Source: Phragmites australis (lineage: Eukaryota; Streptophyta; Magnoliopsida; Poales; Poaceae). From it: a stretch of DNA of 64,000 nt. Shown piece after piece: positions 23,801 to 36,140 of the stretch. The notes beneath the pieces were generated by a model that saw nothing but the letters and a program-made list of their open reading frames with translations, was not told where the DNA came from and did not search any database. Where the stretch lies: assembly GCF_958298935.1 (NCBI RefSeq), contig NC_084940.1, positions 253,001 to 317,000 of the forward strand, read 5' to 3'. A program made the translations under genes and the position numbers. Position 1 is the stretch's first letter, and each line of letters starts with the position of its first letter.

Positions 23801-24598
23801 ATTCGTTTCCAAAAAAAAAAAAAAAAACCTTACATAAGCACTTTCTAACCTCTATGAATCCAGACTAAAATATACGGATAAATCAGCATTACCTTTCTTG
23901 TACCACACAGACTTTTGTACCGTGACAACATCTTGACCATTGCTTCCGTTTCTCTGGCTCTATGCATTTCCTTCTCCTTTTCGTCAGCAAACTTGTATAA
24001 CACTTTGCCACCCACTGCAGTTTTTGGATTAGAGAAAAACAATTAATTATACAGCTCGTGACAATAGGATTAACATCTGCCCTGTTGATATGCATGTTCA
24101 TAGAGCATAGTCATTGTATTGCTGGTATTCATGCCTTTAGTCCTGCACACCATATTTGCACCCACTCAGCTGTTCTGTGTACATTTCAAGTCGCAATTCT
24201 TCTACTCACCAGGTTGAGATTTTTGGAAGCTAGGATGGTTATCAATCATCTTCTCATATAAACAATTTTGTAGTCCTACCCTTCAAAAACAATTTTGTAG
24301 TCCTTTACAGTATTGGACGGCATATTACTTTCTATTCAGCCCAGTAAAAATAGTACAATGAATTGCAGATACACGGGTGACCCTTAGAGCTGTGCAAAGG
24401 ATGGAAAAGATTCGGCTGAAGAAGTATAGAGATCTTACTGAAGGGCATCCACTTGGAGGGCCAGTGGACATGGACAAGAACTATGGTTGCCCTTGGGAAA
24501 TTTGCAGCGGCCCATAGTATGTTAGCCTTCTCCTTTCTGAAGTTCTTCCCGACTGCGATATGAATTTCTTCCTCATCCATCTTTCTTGTTCCCTGCAT
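20825..24598 (-). CDS. Gene A: USP-domain receptor-like cytoplasmic kinase without U-box, 609 aa
   Basis: Exons on the minus strand: 24598..24439, 24014..23893, 23415..23321, 23196..23119, 23009..22892, 22765..22712, 22620..22480, 22277..21945, 21553..20825 (1830 nt, all GT-AG). Residues about 1-150 form a universal-stress-protein-like fold (IHIAVGKNF, IVLVHVHWPSKWMPFM, RIVIGSR). An acidic linker and short coiled coil follow, then a protein kinase (about 318-590) with intact GEGGYG loop, Lys351, HADLK (Asp441), Asn446 and DFG (459-461). In the activation segment the usual Glu of the APE-equivalent position is Val492 (YMDPVFF). Unlike its two neighbours the protein stops after the kinase domain, and no U-box coding sequence was found downstream. 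Start uncertain between 24598 and the in-frame ATG at 24580. Confidence 0.88.
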
Positions 24599-26722
24599 GT
24601 ACCAGCAAACATCAAGAATTTTAGCATCAAATCAAGAATAATCTGCTTTTGCTATCTTCTTCACCGGGAGCACGGCCTGAATAAGGGAAGGTGAAGTATC
24701 TCTGAAAGTAAAGTTACCTTTTGGTGCTGCACCACTTCACATCAACCGTATGGTATTGGTATCAGCGTCACCCTCGTCCCTTTTGCACCTTATTATTCTT
24801 AGGAACCGTCAGTGCAGAGAATAACCAAATGAAGCGTGGCCTTCGATTTGGTTGTGATGCTATAATATACAGCATCATCCAACGCGTCAGGTCAGTATCT
24901 GGCTGCGGGACCCAAGTATAATCCAATGAGAAAAAAGTCTCAATTTCAATATAGGAAACATAAATAGTTTCAGTAGCCATTCCAAAATTAAAGTAGCCCA
25001 CACTAATAATTATTTGTGCTTTGTGGTGTTCTGTTTCGATAATCCTATTTCGGAGTAAAATCATCATTTTTAAATGTGATTTACAGTATGAAATGCTTTT
25101 TTAAAACGGGCTTCATCGCCTTCTGCTCATTTATGAAGTGGTACCTATGAAATATCTACATCATATGAAAATCGGTTGGAAACAATCTTATCAGGTATGG
25201 CCTATGGGTTCTTTCATGAAATTTTTACTACAATCCAAGAAGCTGATGTGCATGCCTGTCCTTGACGACTGACTTATGATGCTTAGCAATGAAGTCGTCC
25301 CGTTAGATGATGATTATCACAGTTAATCGCATCTCCCTGGTCGGCAAGTTACTTTCACGTTGCAGAAGAAAAGTTCAGGATAGATCTATCTGGTGAGGAA
25401 GCTTTGAATTCTGGTGCCACTGGTGAATGGTGATTGGACATTTGGACCCTGCTCTTTCTTCGGAGGTGCCTTTCACAGCATTCTTGGTCTCAAGCTGTCA
25501 ATATAGTATTGCACATCGAGACATCTCCTCCTAGTTTTATTTACACGAACTGAAGACTGAAGAGCATATACCAGTATTATCCTTTGCTGGAATACTTGAA
25601 GATTGAGGCCAAAACTTCTGTGCATTGGAAGCTCCAGAAGAGACTGCACATGAGTATAGTCCTGATACGTTGGAAGATAAAATATATCATCTTGCAAGAA
25701 CTCAGGCTCCATATGCCTTGTGCGCAATTTTGGGTCGAATTTCTGATCAGATAGATAGACTGCAAATGCAAGGTACCACGAATTGGTCCTGATTACTGGC
25801 TTCAGATTTTCAGAGGATCCCAGTTGCTTTCGTTATGCACAATTCCTTTTTGTAAGTTTCTAAGCAGATTGCTACTGGCAGTTTGGTCAGTCGTTTGAAA
25901 CAGTGACATCGTACCTCAGGCACCAGTCGAAATTTCCTGTGGTTTGCACAGGGATGAGACTTTGACAAACTTGGGCACTGGACACGTCTTTCAACGGAAG
26001 ATCTTTTGTTTATCTCGATGACCTTCGGTCGTTAACAAATGGACAAAAGAAGCAAAGCTTATCATACCGACGGCAGGTCATTATGATGTCGTTATTACCT
26101 CAGGTACTTTTGAACCTTTTCTTTTTTTTCCAAACTTTCAGATCAGATTTGATATCAATGTGATGATAAATGTGTTCGGAATGGCTGTAAGTTTTTTTTT
26201 CTGAAGGAACCATGGCAGGTGTTCTGCCTTTTCATTCAAGAAGAGATGAACGGTTGTAAGCTATAACATGCCCACATTTCAACATTAGTATATATGGCTG
26301 TAAAAGGTGACATTATGAAACTGATAGTTCACTCAGATAGGCATTGCACTTCCATTTACCAACCATCAAAATTCTGAGGCCACTGTACTGAATGTTCACT
26401 CGAGCTGTATGCATGGCCACTGCTCAGAACTATCTGAGCACCAAAACAGTTTTCACTCTATAAATCTCTGTGCAGCATTAAGCATGCCACTGATGAAGGA
26501 CAGTTGGCTCCAAGTATATTACATTTTACGTACAAGTCTTGCTCCAAAAACATAGACATGTGTGTATGGCTCTAGTCTGTCTTTTCGAAGATACAGGAAA
26601 GTATTTTGTTTCTTTTGTCTGTGTTTGTTCTTGTGCTAGTGCCTATTAATCTGCTGTAACACAGAAACTCGTGGGCACATAATAATCCTCTTTCTAAGTT
26701 CCATAATGAGAAGGCAGACATA
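24599..26722. other. Spacer between kinase genes A and B
   Basis: Upstream of gene A and downstream of gene B on the same strand. A short minus-strand open stretch at 25473-25771 shows no family resemblance I recognise. It could be untranslated leader of gene A; I do not call it a gene. The right end (about 26400-26722) is probably gene B 3' untranslated region. Confidence 0.35.
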
Positions 26723-26911
26723 TTATTCTGCATTTGTCTGCAGCCATTCTTGAATTGCAGAACGGAGGGCATGGTTTGGCAAAAGATCACGGTGGGGTAG
26801 CTCAAGGTTTGTCATGGGTGACGTACGGTGGCCACTGTCCAGCCATTCCCTTATAGCCTCGGCTTCATATGTAAAACCATCTGCAGCAATTAGAGGGTCC
26901 CTCATGACATC
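26723..26911 (-). other. U-box exon of gene B
   Basis: A separate 189-bp terminal exon encodes the U-box end, exactly the same size as the terminal U-box exon of gene C (44431-44619). Gene A has no such exon. This makes clean exon loss or never-acquired exon the two explanations for gene A. Confidence 0.85.
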
Positions 26912-29900
26912 CTGCAACACATCAAGGCAAAGGTGAAACAAGGTAGAATGATACTAAAACCGCAAATTCTGTATATACAAGAAATCAACTGATGTCCCTC
27001 CCTTCCTGTTCTCCTAAAAAAGAAATCAAAACGATTTCTGATTTTGTCTAAAATGATTAAGAATAATAGATAGAAAATAAAAGTTCAACAACGACAAAGC
27101 TTGTCACAAGCAAGTTGGGGTAGCTAGAGATGAAACCCAACGAGAGTCTGGACAAAGAAATTTTCAAGAGGAATTTAAGGCTAATCAAACGTTACGCTCC
27201 AGATGTTTATGGGAAAAAAGGGAAATGGATGTGTTTCCATATCTTAATATACCAATCGCCAAACATCATAAGGAGGAAATCACGGAAGGAAAATTATATT
27301 CGCTAAGTAAAATGTATGACTCGCCTGAAGTATCGGACATATGAAGTAGGATGGCACACCACCAAGGTCTTCTGATACTGATTTAAATGACAATGAACAT
27401 AGCGTCACAGAAGCAGATTTCAACATTGGTTCTAGTACAGTCCAAACCTCCGTTTGCAGGTCAGGACGGTTTTTTCTTCTGATTTCACAACATCTCAAAC
27501 CCACCTGAGCCAACTGCTCGGCATATATAGCAGGCCATTCCCTGGCGGATGGATCCAATATTGCTTGCAAACAACCCTTTTCCACTGCCCGTTGCACATC
27601 TTTCAATAGACCAAATCCTGATCTTCCAGTCAAAAGGCGCAGGAGTACAATGCCAAAAGAATATACATCAGATCGGGGGGTCAGATCACCAGAGATAAGG
27701 TATTCAGGATCAATGTACACAAAGGAGCCCTTTGGGTGGGTATGACGATATAGAGTGGTTGTGGTCTTAAACTCATCAGTTAGCATTCGGCATACACCGA
27801 AACCACTGAGTTTAGCTACATTATTTCCATCGAGAAGAATGTTAGATGCTTTCAGGTCACTGTGAACAACGCTATGGGGTTTGTTGGAATGGAGGAAAAT
27901 GAGTGCAGAGCAAATATTAGAAGCGATGAGGGTACGCAACTGCCAACTAAGAGGCTTGGAATTATCTTTGCAAGCCAGGCGGTCATCCAAGTTTCCATTG
28001 GGCATGAACTCATAGACAAGAGCTTGAGCATCCTTGCATGTTCCCATGAGAGTTACAAGATTTGGATGCCGCACCCTGCTGAGAATCTCCACCTGTCAAG
28101 TAGCAGCAAGAACAACTTAACTTATCTGCAAGACAGTAATTTATTTGAACCAACAAAGTGTCAATTCATCCTTTCAAAAAACAAAAGTGTCAATTCAGTT
28201 TATAGTAAGGCAAGTAACTAGAATCAAGAATTCAACCTCTTGATTGAACTGCGACTGTGACTGTGTGCTTTCAGGATTCAACTTCTTTATAGCTACATTG
28301 GTGTGCCGAAGAAACCCCTTGTATACACCTCCATATGCACTTTCTCCTATCTTCAGTGAGCGGTCAAAGTTGTTAGTTGCTTCAGTAATCTCTGAGTAGG
28401 ACAACTCTGTGATATGCATCGTCCCCTCTGCAGTTGCAGTATACTCTCTTTTCGTTGTGCGTAGTGTTTCTGCCTCTCTTAATGCTTTGTCGCGCTGCAA
28501 CATTAAATCCTTAATGATGCGGTCAGAATGGGCACCTCGCTTCTCCATGGCCATTCTTTGCTCGCGTTCCTCTTGAAGTTTTGCACAAAGTTCATCAGTC
28601 CTTTTAATGAGACTCTCAACTTCTTCCATTGTCGTCATCAACTTTTCTATTAGTTCATTCTTTTGCTTCAGTTCTCGGAAGTACGAATTTTCGAAGGCTT
28701 GTGCCTGTTGGGGAAATCACATGTGATACTTAGAGAATTATGTTCAAATCTGTAGCTGGTAGTTATCCAAAACAATGTTTCCGAATTTCTTATTGCCTTC
28801 ATGCTTTTTAAAGTGGTTCACATGTACAGTAAAATAATTCCTCCCAGATAGTGCTCCCACTATCATACAACAATGTAAGTAAATTAAGCTTCATGAGATA
28901 TAGTGCACGTGATATGAGTGATAACTATAACTTTAGATACTCACTCTCTGGGAAGCCGCAAATAACTCTCTTTCTGCTTCCTCACGCCTGCATTTCTCTT
29001 CATAAGCTTCTCTTCTTACACTCTCTAACTCCCTGAGGATATGCTGGAAATTATCGTAAGACTCATTAGTTGCTTTAACATTTTCCTGCAGGAGACCAAT
29101 TTCACACATCAAGTTTTCATTGAATATTTAACAATGTAATCAAGACATTGCTTCTGCATGAGACTGGGTAAGCCAGTGTTACACTGTAGTTCTAGGAGTC
29201 AGATTTGAAGATCAAGAGTGATGGACTACAAGCTCAAGTGGCAGATGATGTAAAGATCATCAAACTTATGCAATTGTCATGTAAAAACTGCATCATGGAC
29301 CACATTTTTAAGTGTAGATTGCATCATCGACTGTTCCATCATGGAGCATAAGCTAGGAGCTATATGCATATTGATTACCGAAGAGCCCCAAAATCTTTCT
29401 TTAGAAGTTCATAGAAGTAGCTTCATTGTTTCTAGAAGAGTACCTAGTTGTTCTTGAGTTTACATAATTATGTTTACCTCTCCCCTATTGTCCGATAGGT
29501 CTGAAGTAGTCCTTTCAATCTGTGGTTCAATGATTGATTTGTGTAGCCATGTATTTGCAACACACCACATTTCTGACAAGCTTGCCGATCTCTCCGCTGA
29601 AGACAGTGTTAACCTGGAGCTTTGACTACCTTCCTGCATTTCTTCATGGCTAAGGGGAACAGCCTTCCTAGTGTATAGGAAACAAAAATCAAATCATATC
29701 ATGGCACGAGAGGAACTATAACAAAATTCCTTTCCTCATTTCGCAGATACAAATGCACTGCAACCCAGAAACTGTGCGATGTATCTCTGAGCATAAAAGT
29801 GAAGTATATTCTCAGCTCACCATCCATAGTACCATACCTAGGGTAAACCAGTGTTCCTTTGCAAATAAACCAGATTTTGCAGAAAGGGTCTGCTTCCCTT

Positions 29901-31391
29901 TCTACAACTCGTGCTTTCTTGGACTTCAGGATCTTCATTTTCCTGAACTCTTGAAACCAGGAGTTAGGTTTTAGTGCATTAATAGGTACGATCCTATTAT
30001 TCAGAGTTTTAAAGAAGAAGTAGAAACAAGGAAGCTTATTCCTAAGCAAAGCAAATATTTAATTATCTTGAGCAACTTGTTTAGCTGATAGACTAAAAAC
30101 CAACACTTCTCTTGAACATATGTATGAATTCACAAGCGTTAAATCCATGGGTGCGCACTAACATTCACTATGATCCAAAAGTTTTTAACTGTAGTTATCG
30201 TACATACAAATGTTACAGCTGTATAAATATCACCGAGAGCTTTTTCACTTACTTTGTATACTTCTTATCAGCAGCTGCCCCCATGACAAGCACAGTAACA
30301 TGATGCTCAGAAATGAGCTCCACTAGTCCCTGCGCAACATCATCCGATTCAACCACCAACTTCTCAGCTTGTACCTGTGAGTTACGTAGTGCAGAGCATT
30401 ACCATGATGGATTAGTCAGCATGACATTGTGCTGTAAATGATTATTTGCATTGCATTCTCAGAGTTACACTTAGCATACAGTTGCATTTTATTTATCCAG
30501 TTCTAGAGTTGACAATGGGAGATATCAGGACTGTGACAAACAAGCAGACCTTTTCTTGCGCGCATAAGAGTAGGTACTGATCTAAACTGTCACTGACTCT
30601 TTGCAGCTCCTTTTCCTTGTATGCAATCAGCTCATGCTCCTCCACCTGGGCAGCAGGAATCCTGGCACCCACTGTACGCAAGATTGGAGCATAAACATGT
30701 GCATCAATATGCATGACATGGAGCCAAAATTCTAATCAAGAAACGGCAGGCTAAACAATAATCCCTAATGGAGACAAATTTAATATCATCATCCTGCTGA
30801 TGCTGCAATACTACGCAAATTTTCTTGCTTTTGGGTTGAGTTTTTTTTCCCTTTTGTTTTAGGAATGGTTTGGGTTGAGTTTTTCTTTCTTTCTTATAGG
30901 AATGGTTTGTGTTGAGTTGGGCGATGTTGCACACATGGACAGGGGAACTCTAGTGCAATTAAATTCACATACAGGAAGCTATTGGATCACGCAAAAAAGA
31001 AAAATCTAATTTTGAGTCCTCTCTTTACAGAATCGAACTTATGAACTAACGAATTGAGCCCCTAAACCAATGACCCGCATGAGAAAGAAAACAATCAACT
31101 ATATCATCACCTCCTGAAGAAAAGGAAAAACCTTTGCTTTCGCAGCGGGGAACAGGAAGAGGCAGTGGAAAAGGAGGAGGGAGACGTACGGACGGGGAGG
31201 AACTTGGGAGGCGAGTAAACATGGAGCAGCACAAAGGAGGAGGCGGCGCCTTGGTGGAACTTGTGCAGCGCCCAGAGCAGCGTGGCCCTGCACTCGGCCG
31301 CCTCCCTTCCCACCGCGACGTACACCTTCTCGCCGGAGAGGGTCAGCTCCGGCGAATCACTGGTGGGCGGCGAGGAGGAGCCCGTGGCCAT
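26723..31391 (-). CDS. Gene B: USP / coiled-coil / kinase-like / U-box protein, 768 aa, probable pseudokinase
   Basis: Exons on the minus strand: 31391..31190, 30671..30550, 30374..30253, 29942..29838, 29667..29478, 29085..28945, 28704..28237, 28092..27325, 26911..26723 (2307 nt). Residues 1-180: USP-like domain (VYVAVGRE, VTVLVMGAAADK). Residues about 250-390: coiled coil. Residues about 400-690: kinase fold with Lys434 and HSDLK (Asp529) but Ser416 in the glycine loop (GESAYG) and Gly547 replacing the DFG Asp (SGFG). Residues about 700-765: U-box (MRDPLIAADGFTYEAEAI). The U-box predicts E2-dependent ubiquitin ligation; phosphotransfer is probably lost or weak. The last intron begins GC (27324-27323) rather than GT. 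The start at 31391 sits in ACCATGGCC. Confidence 0.9.
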
Positions 31392-32272
31392 GGTTCTTGG
31401 TTTCTCTTCCTTGCGCTTGGAGACGGAGTTGGGTGGCCGGCCACGGCGAGGCCCGCTGCTGTGGACTTTGGACTTGTCCAAAGCCGGCAGTTGCTTGCCG
31501 CTGCCTCTGTCTCTGCCTGCCGTTTCAGGACTCCGGAGTCCCTTCCCTTTTATAATGCACTATAGTACTTCTAGGCCCGGCCAACACGCCTGAAATTTTG
31601 CTTTGTTGGATTCATTCTACATTAGAAATCATTGTCTTTTTCTTTCGATTCTTGCTCATAAGTAAAAATTATTCTGATTTGCGTGCCTACGTCGCATCTG
31701 TTTTTATTTTGCTGTGTAGAGCACGATAAAAGAAAACTAAAAGATTAGATTCGCAAATTTTGTACATTTCAATGTTTATTTATGAAATTATTAATGTTAA
31801 ACACATTCAATTAGTTATAGAGAAAACAATATTTCTTTATGCATGCACATAGTTTTAACATGTGGGTGGAAGTAATACTAACCAAAAAAAATTGTTCTTA
31901 TTTTTTTTAAGTTTTAGATATTTTTCTTTGCATTTTAGATATTTTTACTCAATTTTTTAATGTAACTAATATTTATTTCGATATTTTTCTAGAATTTATC
32001 AAAAAAGAAAATTACATATATATGTATACGTATATGTATATATATGTTTGTATATACGTATACATGTATACCTATATGTATATATACATGTACATACACA
32101 TAGCCCACTGCTACAGTAACAGGGCCATGAGCTAAAGTAGTTGATAACTGACTGCTTGAAATGTCGGACACGCAATATACATGGGTTGTTAACATTTTAG
32201 CATCAACTACTATATACTAAAATGCCTTCATGACCATGTTAATGTTCACGATGTTACAATCTAATAGCTTTA
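31392..32272. other. Gene B upstream region and AT microsatellite
   Basis: 31392-31560 is the GC-rich leader and probable promoter of gene B. AT-rich sequence follows, with a TATA/TACATA-type microsatellite at about 32012-32100. No gene was seen. Confidence 0.4.
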
Positions 32273-33153
32273 GAGTCTATTTGTTTTTATTATAATTCTA
32301 ACAATCTAGATTTTAATTCTAATAATATAAAATCTAGATTATTAGAATCTAAATTATACAATTTAAATCAATAATACTAAATTATTAAAATCTCTCTCTC
32401 CTCACCCATGTTACACCCTGTCTTCCCTCCTCTTCCCCCTGCCGCATTCAGCCTTCCAGCAGTACTCTCCAAATCTCTCACCCCATCCCTCTCCTCTCCT
32501 CTCCTCCCCAATTCAGCCGGCCAGCAGCACCTCCACGTCGCCAGCTACTCGACTGTCTCGCGCCGTCGCCCCTCCACGCGCCACCCCCCGGCCCTCTCCC
32601 CTTCCCCGCACTGCTGCAACCTCAAAGCCCGCAGATCCAAGCTCCCTGACGCATCGTGCCGGCCAAGGAAGCCACGGGTGGGCAGCCAATGGCCAAGAGA
32701 CGAGTGGCGGGCTGGGCAGCAGGGCTTGCCGTCGTCGAGTGCTACCATGCCAACCCACGCCGCGATGACGCCGAGCTCCCGCGACGATGGCTAGGTGCAG
32801 CAGTGGCGATCGTGATATCGCGAGCTGATCTGGTGCAGGGATGGTAAGGCTACCCCACGCATGTGGTACCGACGAGCGTTGAGCTCGTCCACCGATGCTG
32901 CTAACGCCGTGCCGTCGAGGGAGAGAGTAAAAGGAAAGAAAAAAGCAAAACATTATATTTGTAATAGTAATAGTGGGTAAATATGTGTCATAATTCATAA
33001 TCCATAATCGAAAAATAGTCTTTCACTGGATTATGGATTATGGCATAATCTGCTTTCAGATTGTAGAATTTGGATTGTAGAATCGATCTGTTTATTTTCG
33101 ATTTTGATTTTAAAATTAGAATCCTGAAATCATAATTAAAAACAAACAAACCC
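32273..33153. mobile_element. Tourist/PIF-like element with a GC-rich internal block
   Basis: Termini GAGTCTATTTGTTTTTA (left) and the reverse complement of GGGTTTGTTTGTTTTTA (right) match at most positions, flanked by TTA at 32270-32272 and 33154-33156, the 3-bp duplication of PIF/Harbinger elements. The AT-rich arms enclose an unusually GC- and C-rich block at about 32400-32930. That block has several overlapping open frames but none with recognisable domains; it may be a captured host fragment. Confidence 0.6.
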
Positions 33154-34191
33154 TTACTTTGATAGAAAAATATTTCATGTATAACCTATTTGTACGACCT
33201 TGTTACAATCATGTGTTTTGTGCTTTGGGTCTCTTGATTTATCGGTGAGTATATATATCCTGGTTACTATATATATAGTTTTCATATTGTTCAAGCGCAG
33301 TTCACAACGTAATTCCCACTATTTAATACAGTAAGTACACTAACATCGCCGCCGCTTGATGTGGACAATTAATCACGTAATGAGTTGCGTAAATACAATC
33401 ACCGCGTTAATTACATACATAGCTAGCTAGGAGAGGGGCAATATACGATGTGGTCAGATCTAACAACAAGGTGTGGACGTAGAAAACATATATAAAGGCC
33501 ATAGGAAATTTCCGTGGCACTACCACTAAGTACTCGCAAACACAAGTAACAATATATTAGTTCTGGTATAAATTTATGCGTGGTAGGGCAGATCGCGACA
33601 TCATCAGGTTCCATTCGTGTCACTCATGTAAAGGCATATCATGATCGACGACTCCAAGTCGTAAAGTGATCGATTGTGTCATGGTAGCAGCATATCTGAA
33701 TTTGTGAGTGCATTCATGGTGAATTGCATGCCAACTATATACTATATACACACACGAGCCAATAATGCAATTAAGGTTGACAAGTTTCTTTCAAGCTTAT
33801 ATAGTTGACGAGCCAAAAGGAGGCACGGTGGTCTAGTCCACTGTATATTAATTTATTATATTCACGGAAGAAATTTTCTGCTAAAAAAGAATCAAGGTAG
33901 AAAATAATTAAATGAGCAGGAAAGGATTACTAATTAGCTAGGTGACCAGTACTAACACTGTAGCTTAGCTTTGATAGAGACCTAGAGTAGAGTACGTAGC
34001 AGACAATAAGTAAAATTCATTAGCACTATTTGATCATGGCGCATCCATCCATGGAAGTTTCCCATCCATGGATCGATCGAGTAAGGTGCATGCAAGTTGA
34101 TTCACATATAAACGTGTGGACTACTCTTCACAGACCGGTGGCCTCTTTCACGGAAATGGATCTCTGACTTCCTGAAGCAAAGATACGGAGA

Positions 34192-34401
34192 ACAGTACCG
34201 TGATAGTAATATGCGAGATGGCTACAGTGATATACAGTAAACCCCTTATCGCGGATGCTGTTCACAGGACTGCTATAGGGAGTTTACTATAGATAAGGTA
34301 CTGTATCATTGCTGTTTATTACTGTAGTACTAAGCCTGGATAATCTATTTTCAATCCACTGTTCACAGTAGGCTAGAATCATGGTACTGTTCCTCTGTGA
34401 T
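34192..34401. mobile_element. Probable MITE with GAACAGTACC inverted ends
   Basis: GAACAGTACCGTGAT at the left is mirrored by the reverse complement of GAACAGTACCATGAT near 34386-34400. The interior carries further ACTGTA/TACAGT words. Exact ends and target duplication were not established. Confidence 0.4.
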
Positions 34402-34519
34402 AGACATCTTCGTTTTGTCTTATTGTGCCTGTCTTGTTTTAGATCTAGTTTATTCCCAAAATAGAGTTGCAATCATGCAACTATAACTACAAGTGCAAGA
34501 AAATGAATAATAGAATGAA

Positions 34520-34785
34520 AATATTACTTTCTTTTATCATAAATAAGTATTATTTTGGATTACATACAATCAACCATTTTAAACTTTGACAACATATTAT
34601 TTTTTTATATATCGAGTCTGAATATTTAAAAATGATAGAAGTATATTTATCTTAAAAATAATTTTATAATAAAATATTTTTGCTATGTTTGATTAATATA
34701 TTATAATAAAAAGTACTAGTTAAAGTTGTATTTTAAGGATTGTATCAATATCTAAAATAACATTTATTTGTAACCGAGAGAGTAT
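34520..34785. mobile_element. Degenerate Stowaway-like MITE
   Basis: AT-rich block with the characteristic order 'AAATAAGTATTATTTTGG ... TATCTTAAAAATAATTTTATAATA ... TTGTAACCGAGAGAGTA', closely paralleling the better preserved element at 50967-51216. The left end is eroded. Confidence 0.45.
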
Positions 34786-36140
34786 TCGTACGCTATCATT
34801 TCAATTAATCATCATTTGGTGTTGCCAAGCATAGCCAAACAGGTAGGTAGCAGACGGTACCACATATGTTTTGCTTCCTGCGTATTACTCACCCTTGCTA
34901 AATCTCACTCTGGATAACATATATGAGATCAAGAAAGAACCTCAAGGTATATGTATATTCATCAACAACCTGCTTTTGAATTGTTCCATTACTACAGTTG
35001 CTGACCGGGCCAATGTTTTCCTTCCACCACCAAACTATCTCATTCTGTTCACTAGTTAATCTATCAACTTCTCTTCCTTAGGGTTTGTTTGCTTCGTATT
35101 GCCAAACTTAAGTTATGTATGTCGGACTCTTTTAACATGTATTTGATTACTTGCTACAGTTATGTCGCACCACACTTTGAGTGGCCCCTGTGTCCATGTA
35201 CCACTTGTCAGCGTGCGGGGTTGGCCAAACGATGCGGTCTGCAATGCTTGAACCAGCCCGTTGACATCCTAAGAGGGTGCAAGATTGGAAGGAGGCATGA
35301 CAGATGCTTGCTGGAGAGCGGAATACACCTATGCCAGTGAAGGAGCGGGTGAACGAGAGCCGAGGATGCTGGAGCCGGTGGTGGCAGTCTAGGGCGCCCG
35401 CTAGTATGCGCCCGCCAGTGGTCCCTAGAAGCCATTGTAGTAGTAGGGCGAGGGGGCTTGCTGCTGACCACGACCATCATTGGAATTAGACATGTCATGT
35501 TCGCTCTTGCCTCATCTGTAGCACCCCAGAGACCACCACAAGCATGGAGTGCTATTAAAATCAACCTACAAGAGCCGACGAACTTTAAAAAAAAATTGGC
35601 AACACCTTCCCTGTAAAAAGAGGTATAACTGACCAAACACCACAAGAGAGATAAATATATGTCATACTAACAGTATAAGCAACCTAGCAAACGAGAAATA
35701 TGGCTCAATCATACATCCAAGCTACCACGAGCCAAAACATACATAACAGGGCTAGAAGTCATCAACTCACAACATAACAAGTTTAATCAAATGATAAATA
35801 TGAAAGTGCAAACGACGTACAGTTACTCATCCCGCAAGCTCGCCACCATCTTAAGATACACCTAAAAAATTAGTAATGGTGAGATTAAAAAATCTCAGCA
35901 AGAGAATTGCTTACCTATTTAGCTACAGATGATTAAACATTCATCTTAACAAAGATAATAAGCTACACTTGTTAACAATATATGCAAAAAAAATATAACT
36001 AAGCCTGACAATATCACAACAACCACATGATATCATCCACTAGCTATGATTCACCGTAGTTGTACCATCCAAATTGGTATTACAAACTTCCTCGCAATAT
36101 AAGAACATCATCGATGTAATTAAAGTAAAGACATCAACGT

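Larger units (their letters stand above)
33157..35159. other. AT-rich intergenic sequence with MITE remnants
   Basis: No gene was found. Two remnants are described separately (34192-34401 and 34520-34785). A first-base match to grass MITE ends (GGGTTTGTTTGCTTCG, 35090) may mark another decayed element next to the copia fragment. Confidence 0.35.

Noticed and set aside
27280..27325. Reading the gene B kinase exon straight on to its downstream stop near 27280
   Set aside because: That would omit the U-box, while joining at 27325 restores the exact exon structure of gene C; it remains possible as a minor retained-intron isoform.
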